Of a stretch of 9,339 nucleotides of DNA, positions 1 through 6,110 are shown one piece after another (position 1 is the first letter of the stretch; each line of letters starts with the position of its first letter). Source of the DNA: Flavobacteriaceae bacterium (GTDB lineage: Bacteria > Bacteroidota > Bacteroidia > Flavobacteriales > Flavobacteriaceae). Location of the stretch: positions 1 through 9,339 of the forward strand of contig JALRDC010000131.1 in the NCBI GenBank assembly GCA_023262245.1, read 5' to 3'. The translations under genes were made by a program, and so were the position numbers. A model generated the notes under the pieces. It worked only from the letters and a program-made list of their open reading frames with translations. It made no database searches and had not been told where the DNA came from.

Positions 1-1
1 T

Positions 2-457
2 ATCTGCATCGTGTTTGTCTATAGGAATGGCATTGGCATCTTGAGTATTCCCAGAAGTATTGACCGAGACAAAACCACCCGCTTGCTGCACTCGATCAAA
101 AGCGGAACGATCTACCGTCAAATCTTTTATTACAGGAAAGGCTTTTGCACGAAAGGGTTCAATCGTAATGGTGTCTCCGTCTTTAAATTTACGCATATGA
201 AGTTGGCAAGTGGTAACCAATCGATCTGGACCATGAGCTTCACCATTGATAAACATGGAGCACATTCCACATATCCCTTCACGACAGTCATGGTCAAAAG
301 CTACGGGATCAATTCCTTGGGCCATTAATTGTTCGTTTAGAACATCCATCATTTCTAAAAAAGACATATCAGGAGATACCTCTTGCATGGTATACGTCTC
401 CATTTTCCCTTTCGTCTCTGCGTTGGCTTGTCGCCAAACTTTTAGTGTCAAATTCAT
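2..457 (-). CDS. sdhB: Succinate dehydrogenase/fumarate reductase iron-sulfur subunit (C-terminal part outside window)
   Basis: This is the iron-sulfur subunit of complex II, which passes electrons from FAD in SdhA to the haems and menaquinone site of SdhC. It sits on the cytoplasmic face of the inner membrane. The reading frame runs from an ATG at 457 to the left edge, giving 152 codons of a protein normally near 245-250 residues. The N-terminal ferredoxin-like domain is visible, with [2Fe-2S] ligands C58, C63 and C66 in CREGICGMC and C84 in TTCQ. The 17-residue gap between the third and fourth Cys is longer than the 11 of E. coli and, from memory, is usual for Bacteroidota enzymes. The C-terminal [4Fe-4S] and [3Fe-4S] motifs would lie beyond the edge. 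It is the last visible gene of the operon, 18 bp after sdhA. No strong Shine-Dalgarno is seen, as expected for this phylum. The identification is firm. Confidence 0.95.
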   Translation of the reverse strand, partial: MNLTLKVWRQANAETKGKMETYTMQEVSPDMSFLEMMDVLNEQLMAQGIDPVAFDHDCREGICGMCSMFINGEAHGPDRLVTTCQLHMRKFKDGDTITIEPFRAKAFPVIKDLTVDRSAFDRVQQAGGFVSVNTSGNTQDANAIPIDKHDAD

Positions 458-475
458 ACTTCTAGTTTATAGGTC

Positions 476-2479
476 TTATTTGTAGGATCTTGTTTTAACT
501 TCGATCTCCTCATATTTTAAATCTTCCTTGTGGAGTTTCGCTTTTGAGGGTTCTCCTTTGTATTCCCATGCGGAGACAAAAGTGAAATTTTTGTCATCTC
601 GTAGGGCTTCTCCTTCAGGAGTTTGAGATTCCTCTCTGAAATGCCCACCACAAGATTCTGTTCTTTCTAATGCGTCTTTTGCAAATAACTCTCCCAGCTC
701 CAAAAAGTCTGCTACACGACCTGCTTTGGCCAATTGCTCATTAAATTCATTTGTTTTTCCAGGAACATTTACATTCTTATAAAAATCCTCTCTTAAATCT
801 TTTATTTCCTTTATGGCTTCTTTAAGACCTTTTTCATTTCGAGACATTCCACATTTATCCCACATGATCTTTCCCAATTTGCGATGGTAATAATCAACAG
901 AGTTTTTCCCTTTATTAGTTATGAAGCTTTCCAGTTGTGCTTTTACTGCAGCCTCTGCTTTTTCAAACTCAGGTAGTTGCGTATCTATAGGTCCCGTACG
1001 GATGTCATCTGCTAAATAATCTCCAATGGTATAGGGCAAGACAAAATAACCGTCTGCAAGTCCCTGCATTAAAGCAGAGGCTCCTAAACGATTGGCTCCA
1101 TGATCGGAAAAGTTTGCCTCTCCAATAGCATAACACCCCGGAATAGAAGTCATTAAGTTGTAGTCTACCCATACTCCTCCCATAGTATAGTGAACAGCGG
1201 GATAAATCATCATTGGCATTTCATACGGATCTTGATCTACGATTTTTTCATACATCTGAAAAAGATTTCCATACTTAGCTCGAACTACATCTTGTCCTAA
1301 TTTTTTGACCAATGCTTCATTGTTTTCATCCAAGCCTTTAACATGAGCTTGCTCTTTTCCGTACCGTAAGATTGCAGCAGCAAAGTCCAAATAAACAGCC
1401 TCTCCTGTTTTGTTTACACCAAAGCCTGCGTCACATCGTTCTTTAGCTGCTCGAGAGGCAACATCTCGTGGCACTAAATTACCAAAGGCGGGATAGCGTC
1501 GCTCTAAATAGTAGTCACGATCTTCTTCAGCGATTTCAATGGCTTTCAATTTCCCAGCTCGAATGGCTTTTACATCTTCTTTGTTTTTGGGAACCCAAAT
1601 CCGACCGTCATTCCTTAAAGATTCTGACATTAATGTTAGTTTGGATTGATGATCTCCTGAAACGGGGATGCACGTTGGATGAATTTGAGTAAAGCAAGGA
1701 TTGGCAAAATAAGCTCCTTTTTTATGAATTTTCCATCCAGCTGAAACATTACTTCCCATGGCGTTGGTTGAAAGGAAGAATACGTTTCCGTATCCTCCAG
1801 AAGCAATAACTACGGCATGGGCTCCATGGCGTTCAATTTTTCCATTGACCAAATTACGGGTGATAATACCTCGTGCTTTTCCATCCACAAGCACCAGATC
1901 CATCATCTCATGACGGTTATACATTTTAATTTTTCCTCGACCTATTTGTCGGTTCATGGCAGAATAAGCACCTAGAAGTAGTTGCTGTCCCGTTTGACCT
2001 TTGGCATAAAAAGTTCTTGAAACCAATACTCCTCCAAAGGAACGGTTATCTAATAAGCCCCCATAATCTCTAGCAAAGGGTACTCCTTGTGCTACACATT
2101 GATCAATGATATTGGTCGATACTTCTGCCAAACGATGAACGTTTGCCTCACGAGAACGGTAATCTCCTCCTTTGATGGTATCATAAAAAAGACGGTAAGT
2201 AGAGTCTCCATCTCCTTGATAATTTTTCGCAGCATTAATTCCACCTTGTGCAGCGATGGAGTGGGCGCGTCTAGGAGAATCTTGAAAACAAAAAGTCTTG
2301 ACATTGTAACCCAACTCTGCTAAGGTTGCAGACGCAGAAGCCCCTGCCAATCCTGTACCTACTACAATGACATCAATCAGTCTTTTGTTTGCAGGACTTA
2401 CTAAATTGATCTTGCTTTTGTGATTGGTCCATTTTTCCGCTACTGGACCTTTTGGAATCTTTGAATCTAATTGTGCCAT
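476..2479 (-). CDS. sdhA: Succinate dehydrogenase/fumarate reductase flavoprotein subunit
   Basis: This is the catalytic subunit of complex II, interconverting succinate and fumarate with covalently bound FAD on the cytoplasmic side of the membrane. At 667 residues it is full length for the type-B flavoproteins of Bacteroidota. The Rossmann motif GTGLAG lies at 41-46, and the flavinylation site is H73 in RRAHSIAAQGG. Active-site residues include H267 in QIHPT, the catalytic arginine R338 in PRDVASRA, H430 in VHYTMGG, and R464 in the DHGANRLG segment that holds FAD. The C-terminal helical domain begins near residue 500. The start at 2479 is one base after the sdhC stop, so translation is probably coupled. 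The long frames antisense to this gene are composition shadows. Whether the enzyme mainly oxidises succinate or reduces fumarate cannot be told from sequence. Confidence 0.97.
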   Translation of the reverse strand: MAQLDSKIPKGPVAEKWTNHKSKINLVSPANKRLIDVIVVGTGLAGASASATLAELGYNVKTFCFQDSPRRAHSIAAQGGINAAKNYQGDGDSTYRLFYDTIKGGDYRSREANVHRLAEVSTNIIDQCVAQGVPFARDYGGLLDNRSFGGVLVSRTFYAKGQTGQQLLLGAYSAMNRQIGRGKIKMYNRHEMMDLVLVDGKARGIITRNLVNGKIERHGAHAVVIASGGYGNVFFLSTNAMGSNVSAGWKIHKKGAYFANPCFTQIHPTCIPVSGDHQSKLTLMSESLRNDGRIWVPKNKEDVKAIRAGKLKAIEIAEEDRDYYLERRYPAFGNLVPRDVASRAAKERCDAGFGVNKTGEAVYLDFAAAILRYGKEQAHVKGLDENNEALVKKLGQDVVRAKYGNLFQMYEKIVDQDPYEMPMMIYPAVHYTMGGVWVDYNLMTSIPGCYAIGEANFSDHGANRLGASALMQGLADGYFVLPYTIGDYLADDIRTGPIDTQLPEFEKAEAAVKAQLESFITNKGKNSVDYYHRKLGKIMWDKCGMSRNEKGLKEAIKEIKDLREDFYKNVNVPGKTNEFNEQLAKAGRVADFLELGELFAKDALERTESCGGHFREESQTPEGEALRDDKNFTFVSAWEYKGEPSKAKLHKEDLKYEEIEVKTRSYK

Positions 2480-2480
2480 A

Positions 2481-3140
2481 TTAAAATGCGTTTAAATGAT
2501 GAAACAATGCAATAAAAACAAATCCTAAAGGAACTGCAATGGAAAAAGCCATTGTAAAAGATTTTAATGCTTTTGAATATTTATTATTTATCCCCATTGA
2601 CTGAAATGAAGAAGCAAAACCATGAAGTAAGTGCAAACTTAAAAAGACAAATGAAAGAACATAAATTCCAACTCGTACAGGACTTTCAAATTTATGAATC
2701 ATCTCTTCAAAGTATCTATTAGGTTCCAAAGGCAACACTTCTACGTATTTATAATTCATTTCAGGTACCCAAAAATCATAAAAATGAAGCCCTAAAAAAG
2801 ACAAGATTACAATCCCAGACAAAATCATGTTTCTTGACATCCAGGAGGCATTTGCACTTCCCTTAAACCTCTTGTATTTGACTGTTCTTGAGCTTGAATT
2901 TTTGAGTTCTAATACAAATCCCATAGTGAAGTGAAACAGTACCCCTAATATTAAAATGGGTTGTAAAATAAATTGTACAATAGGGTTGTTACCCATAAAA
3001 TGTGAGACCTGATTAAACACGGATTCGCTGAAAACGGATAAGAGGTTAATCGTAAAGTGTTGTGTTAAAAACAAAACTAAGAAAAGGCCTGAAAGTGCCA
3101 TTGCTACTTTTCTTCCTATTGAAGAAGCCGCTAAAGTCAT
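2481..3140 (-). CDS. sdhC: Succinate dehydrogenase cytochrome b subunit (b558 family)
   Basis: This is the membrane anchor of a type-B complex II: a single subunit that binds two haems b and the quinone, with no separate SdhD. It has 219 residues and five hydrophobic segments near 12-34, 58-78, 104-124, 155-178 and 193-215. Candidate axial haem ligands are H28 (LTQHFT), H70 (LFHFTMG), H119 (LGLHFYDFW) and H173 (LLHGF). The first two fall at the same residue numbers as the known Bacillus subtilis ligands H28 and H70. H170 is an alternative to H173, but the LHG context favours H173. It is the first gene of the operon, one base before sdhA. A strong Bacteroidota-type promoter lies just upstream. 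The ATG at 3140 is chosen because the protein then starts with a short cytoplasmic leader before the first membrane helix, as in relatives. Confidence 0.95.
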   Translation of the reverse strand: MTLAASSIGRKVAMALSGLFLVLFLTQHFTINLLSVFSESVFNQVSHFMGNNPIVQFILQPILILGVLFHFTMGFVLELKNSSSRTVKYKRFKGSANASWMSRNMILSGIVILSFLGLHFYDFWVPEMNYKYVEVLPLEPNRYFEEMIHKFESPVRVGIYVLSFVFLSLHLLHGFASSFQSMGINNKYSKALKSFTMAFSIAVPLGFVFIALFHHLNAF

Positions 3141-3149
3141 ATAATTTCA

Positions 3150-3181
3150 ATTTGTTTATCAAAATTAAGGCATAAACAAAT
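3150..3181. repeat. 10-bp perfect inverted repeat around the sdhC -7 box (possible operator)
   Basis: ATTTGTTTAT at 3150-3159 is the exact reverse complement of ATAAACAAAT at 3172-3181. The 12-bp spacer contains the whole TAATTTTG element of the sdhC promoter. A dimeric regulator bound here would cover the -7 region and the start of transcription. The repeat and its position are seen directly. The operator role is inferred, and no regulator is identified. Confidence 0.5.
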
Positions 3182-3190
3182 AGCAACAAA
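3160..3190 (-). promoter_or_regulatory. Bacteroidota-type promoter of the sdhCAB operon
   Basis: Read on the minus strand, TTTG (3190-3187) is followed after exactly 19 bases by TAATTTTG (3167-3160). This matches without mismatch the published Bacteroides/Flavobacterium consensus TTTG, about 19 bp, TAnnTTTG. Transcription would begin near 3153, leaving a leader of roughly 13 nt before the sdhC ATG at 3140. The exact start site is inferred and unmeasured. Confidence 0.75.
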
Positions 3191-3234
3191 CAGCAATAGC
3201 TTATTTTTATGAGTTATAAATAAACATAAAACAC

Positions 3235-3256
3235 TTGTTTAATCTTTGTTTAATTT
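3235..3256 (+). repeat. 11-bp tandem direct repeat in the sdhC-pepP control region
   Basis: TTGTTTAATCT (3235-3245) is followed directly by TTGTTTAATTT (3246-3256), a 10 of 11 match at a period of about one helical turn. An inverted copy of the core, TTAAACAA, lies at 3291-3298. The core also resembles the half-sites of the inverted repeat at 3150-3181. It may be a regulator binding array or AT-rich drift. Confidence 0.4.
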
Positions 3257-3262
3257 AATTTG
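3235..3262 (+). promoter_or_regulatory. Weak candidate promoter for the aminopeptidase P gene
   Basis: TTG at 3235-3237 is followed after 17 bases by TTAATTTG at 3255-3262. This is one mismatch from TAnnTTTG, with the spacing at the short end of the 17-23 bp reported for Flavobacterium. It would give a leader of about 70 nt before the ATG at 3341. It overlaps the tandem repeats, so the resemblance could be incidental. Confidence 0.25.
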
Positions 3263-3340
3263 AAAAAAAATCCTTTGACGCATTTTTCTGTTAAACAAAA
3301 AGGGTTTTAAAAAACACCTATCTTAGTAAAAAACATCCTA

Positions 3341-4633
3341 ATGAAATACAAACCGCTTTCGAATTCCTTTTATAGCAAAACGAGAAAGGCATTTATGGCG
3401 CAGTTAAAACCAAAGTCTTTAGCTGTATTCAATTCAAATGACATTTACCCCATTAGTGCAGACAGTACCCTGCCTTTTGAACAACATCGAGATCTTTTTT
3501 ATCTCAGTGGTGTAGATCAAGAAGAAAGCATTTTAGTCTTATTTCCTGATGCCTTAGAAGACAAACACAGGGAAATTCTTTTTGTTCGTAAAACCAATGA
3601 TCATATTGCCGTATGGGAAGGGGCAAAACTCACCCAAGCTCAGGCTTGTGAACTAAGCGGAATAAAGACTGTGTATTGGCTTGAAGATTTTGAAAGAATT
3701 TTCCAAGAGTTGAGTACTCAATGCGATACCTTTTATTTTAACACAAATGAACACTACCGCCAAGCGGTTCAAACTCAAACACGTGAAGATCGATTTATCC
3801 TATGGTGTAAAAAACAATATCCTGCGCATGCTACTGCAAAGAGCAACCCCATTTTACAACAATTACGCGCTGTAAAAGATCCTGAAGAAATTAAACAATT
3901 GCAAGTTGCTTGTGACCTAACAGAAAAAGGCATTCGACGTATACTTTCTTTTCTAAAACCTGGCGTTTGGGAATACGAACTGGAAGCTGAACTGGTACAT
4001 GAATTTATAAGAAATCGTTCTAAAGGATTTGCATATGAGCCTATTATTGCCTCCGGCACTAATGCTAACGTATTACACTACACGGTAAACAATCAGCAAT
4101 GTAAAGCAGGGGACTTAGTCTTATTGGATGTCGCTGCAGAATATGGTAATTATTCTGCGGACCTCACCCGAACGCTTCCTGTATCAGGAAAATTTACCGA
4201 TCGTCAAAAAGCAGTTTACAATGCTGTTTTACGAGTTAAAAACGAAGCCACAAAGCTTTTAGTTCCCGGTACTTTATGGAAAGAATTTCATGTTGAGGTG
4301 GGAAAACTGATGACTTCGGAGCTTATAGGGTTAGGTCTTTTAGATAAGGCAGATGTTCAAAATCAAGATTCAGAAAATCCTGCTTATAAAAAATATTTTA
4401 TGCATGGCACAGCACATCACCTTGGCCTCAACACACATGACTACGGACTTTTACATTTACCGATGGAAGCCCATATGGTATTTACTGTAGAGCCTGGTAT
4501 ATATATTCCTGAGGAAGGTTTTGGAGTGCGATTAGAAGACGATATAGTCATTCAAAAATCTGGTGCTCCTTTGAATCTCATGGAGAAAATTCCCATCGAA
4601 ACTGAAGAGATAGAAGATTTGATGAATTCGTAA
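3341..4633 (+). CDS. pepP: Xaa-Pro aminopeptidase (aminopeptidase P, M24 family)
   Basis: This is a cytoplasmic two-metal peptidase that removes an N-terminal residue preceding proline. It has 430 residues, close to the roughly 440 of E. coli PepP. An N-terminal creatinase-like domain spans about 1-165, and the pita-bread catalytic domain about 175-415. The full set of metal ligands is visible: D263 (VLLDVAAEYG), D274 (SADLTRT), H359 (MHGTAHHLGL), E384 (TVEPGIY) and E399 (VRLEDDI). Helper histidines include H355 and H366. There is no signal peptide. The ATG at 3341 gives the usual family N terminus; a second ATG at residue 19 would cut into the N-terminal domain. It is transcribed alone, divergently from sdhC, and ends at a shared hairpin terminator. 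Confidence 0.95.
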   Translation: MKYKPLSNSFYSKTRKAFMAQLKPKSLAVFNSNDIYPISADSTLPFEQHRDLFYLSGVDQEESILVLFPDALEDKHREILFVRKTNDHIAVWEGAKLTQAQACELSGIKTVYWLEDFERIFQELSTQCDTFYFNTNEHYRQAVQTQTREDRFILWCKKQYPAHATAKSNPILQQLRAVKDPEEIKQLQVACDLTEKGIRRILSFLKPGVWEYELEAELVHEFIRNRSKGFAYEPIIASGTNANVLHYTVNNQQCKAGDLVLLDVAAEYGNYSADLTRTLPVSGKFTDRQKAVYNAVLRVKNEATKLLVPGTLWKEFHVEVGKLMTSELIGLGLLDKADVQNQDSENPAYKKYFMHGTAHHLGLNTHDYGLLHLPMEAHMVFTVEPGIYIPEEGFGVRLEDDIVIQKSGAPLNLMEKIPIETEEIEDLMNS

Positions 4634-4660
4634 AAAAAGCCACCTAAAGGTGGCCTTTTT
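4632..4660. terminator. Bidirectional rho-independent terminator
   Basis: A 6-bp stem, GCCACC (4639-4644) with GGTGGC (4649-4654), closes a TAAA loop. It is flanked by an A run at 4632-4638 and a T run at 4656-4660, which extend the pairing. It lies between the convergent aminopeptidase gene (stop at 4631-4633) and the MFS gene (ends 4677), so it can end both transcripts. Confidence 0.85.
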
Positions 4661-4676
4661 AATTTAGATTCGTTTT

Positions 4677-5885
4677 TTAGGCTGTAGCAGCTTTTGGTTT
4701 TCTTTGCCAAAAATAAAGAATGGTAAAGAGGATGATTAAAATTCCAGGGAATGAAATCATATAAGTTAACGTTTGCTGACCAGCGGCTAATTCAAGAGCA
4801 GTTCCTGTGAGTCCTTTGGCAGATTGCTCTGCAGTAGAAGCGTCGATCCAGCCCCCAATAATCGCTTGGAAGATAGAAGAAGAAAACATACCCATTCCTC
4901 CTACAATAGACATCCCTAAGGCTCCGCTTAAAGGAATTTTTTCAGCTACAAAACCTATCATATTTGGCCAGAAATAACAAACACCTAGAGCAAAGAAAAT
5001 AGCTGCGACATAAACCATTCCTCCTGTTTGTGTACTAAACAAAAAGATTCCGACAGCCGTCAGTATAGCAGAACCTAAAAGCACTCCCGTTTGATCGTAT
5101 TTATGCACTATATCACCTCCAAAATAACGACCAATAGCCATAAGCCCTGTTATTAAAGCTAAAATAACCATGGGGTGCGCTCCACTACTGCTTAGGATTA
5201 AACTCGTCCATTGTTGAGGACCAAATTCTGAAATGGCGGTAAGTGCCATACATCCTAGGATAAATATGTAAATAGGAGAAATCATTGCTTTTAAATTTTC
5301 CCCTACAGAAGTAACAGCTTCCGTTCTTGGTTTGGGAAATGTTTGTCCCAAAAATAAATACGCGTAGATCAAAGTAGGAATCATGATGATCCAAATTTGA
5401 GCTTGCCACCCTAGATCCATTGAGGTCATCAAAAGGGAAACCAAACTTCCCAACACAATTCCGCCTGGGAACCACATATGGAAACGGTTTAAGAGTGTGT
5501 TCATTTGTTTTCCTTCATAGGCATCTGCAATCATGGGGTTACAAGCAGCTTCAGTACAGCCGTTTCCAATACCAATTAAAAGTGTGGAAATCAATAATCC
5601 TGTATAACCTCCAGAATAAATGGTTAAGATAATCCCAAGGGTATGGGTTATAAAAGCAAACTGCATGATTCGTTTAGGTCCGATAGTGTGGTAAAATAAT
5701 CCTCCTAAAATCATAGAAATTGGGAATCCCAAAAACCACATGGAATTAATAAATCCGAGCTGTTGTCCGTTTAAATCAAAAGATTCTGCCAGTTGAGGCA
5801 AAATCCCCGCCCGAATACTGAAAGAAAAGGCCGTAGTGATTAAAGCAAAACAACTACCGTAAAATAGTCTATTAGAATTTGTCAT
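4677..5885 (-). CDS. MFS transporter, sugar-permease-like, substrate unknown
   Basis: This is an inner-membrane major facilitator carrier of 402 residues with about twelve hydrophobic segments. They form two groups, near 10-180 and 205-395, joined by a polar stretch around 182-198. The first half carries GNGCTEAACNP (107-117), and LNRFHMWFPGG (132-142) follows. This pattern recurs in MFS proteins of Bacteroidota and Planctomycetes distantly related to the fucose and glucose/galactose permeases, so a sugar or small polyol cargo driven by H+ or Na+ is a reasonable guess. No sugar enzyme or regulator is next to it, so the substrate is open. It lies 93 bp after the small feo gene on the same strand with no obvious terminator between, so some read-through is possible. 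A functional link to iron is not shown. The ATG at 5885 is the natural start, shortly before the first helix. Confidence 0.85.
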   Translation of the reverse strand: MTNSNRLFYGSCFALITTAFSFSIRAGILPQLAESFDLNGQQLGFINSMWFLGFPISMILGGLFYHTIGPKRIMQFAFITHTLGIILTIYSGGYTGLLISTLLIGIGNGCTEAACNPMIADAYEGKQMNTLLNRFHMWFPGGIVLGSLVSLLMTSMDLGWQAQIWIIMIPTLIYAYLFLGQTFPKPRTEAVTSVGENLKAMISPIYIFILGCMALTAISEFGPQQWTSLILSSSGAHPMVILALITGLMAIGRYFGGDIVHKYDQTGVLLGSAILTAVGIFLFSTQTGGMVYVAAIFFALGVCYFWPNMIGFVAEKIPLSGALGMSIVGGMGMFSSSIFQAIIGGWIDASTAEQSAKGLTGTALELAAGQQTLTYMISFPGILIILFTILYFWQRKPKAATA

Positions 5886-5911
5886 GTTAAGTTTATTTCA
5901 ATTTGTCTTCC

Positions 5912-5919
5912 TAAATATA
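5912..5919 (-). promoter_or_regulatory. Weak -7-like element upstream of the MFS gene
   Basis: On the minus strand TATATTTA is one mismatch from TAnnTTTG and ends 27 bases before the MFS ATG, slightly further than the other promoters here (18-23 bases). No TTG is found at a suitable distance upstream, so support is weak. Confidence 0.2.
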
Positions 5920-5978
5920 TGGTATTTTTAGAATAAGAGAGTGGCTCTGTAATTGAAATCTATGAAACCGGAAAAGGA

Positions 5979-6110
5979 TTAGTGACAGCCACAGTCAGAA
6001 TTACAGCTTTTATTCTTTGCTGCTTTCTTTTTAAAAAGTAGTTTTCGAAACAAAAACAGCAAGGCGCTTAAACCAGATAAAATGACTAAAAGGGTTTGGA
6101 TCCACTCCAT
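5979..6110 (-). CDS. FeoB-associated Cys-rich membrane protein
   Basis: This is a 43-residue protein with one membrane helix (about 4-22), a basic stretch RKLLFKKKAAKNK, and a Cys-rich end CNSDCGCH (C36, C40, C42, terminal H43). The size, topology and place directly after feoB match the small FeoB-associated Cys-rich family. Its role is not settled; it may help FeoB by handling Fe(II) or through protein contact, in the place FeoC holds in enterobacteria. The start is fixed by context: the ATG at 6110 overlaps the feoB stop by one base as TAATG. The longer in-frame extension to 6236 lies wholly inside feoB in another frame and reads as a shadow, so it is rejected. Confidence 0.8.
   Translation of the reverse strand: MEWIQTLLVILSGLSALLFLFRKLLFKKKAAKNKSCNSDCGCH

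Noticed and set aside
266..286. Unusual 17-residue spacing to the fourth [2Fe-2S] Cys ligand in SdhB (C84; third ligand C66 is encoded at about 260-262)
   Set aside because: It is longer than in E. coli but, as I recall, shared by Bacteroidota SdhB/FrdB proteins, so it is a lineage trait and not a novelty.
2092..2304. Alternative frame on the same strand inside sdhA (70 residues)
   Set aside because: It is wholly contained in the conserved FAD-domain coding region and has no recognisable features; it is a frame shadow.
3270..3277. ATCCTTTG as the -7 box of the aminopeptidase gene
   Set aside because: It has two mismatches at the conserved TA positions. The element at 3255-3262 fits slightly better, and neither is strong.
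3775..4059. Antisense frame inside the aminopeptidase gene (94 residues)
   Set aside because: It is antisense to conserved catalytic-domain codons with no family features.
5941..5992. GTGGCT/AGCCAC pairing as a terminator for the feo operon
   Set aside because: The loop is about 40 nt, one arm lies inside the small gene's coding end, and no T run follows in the transcription direction. I see no convincing terminator between feo and the MFS gene.
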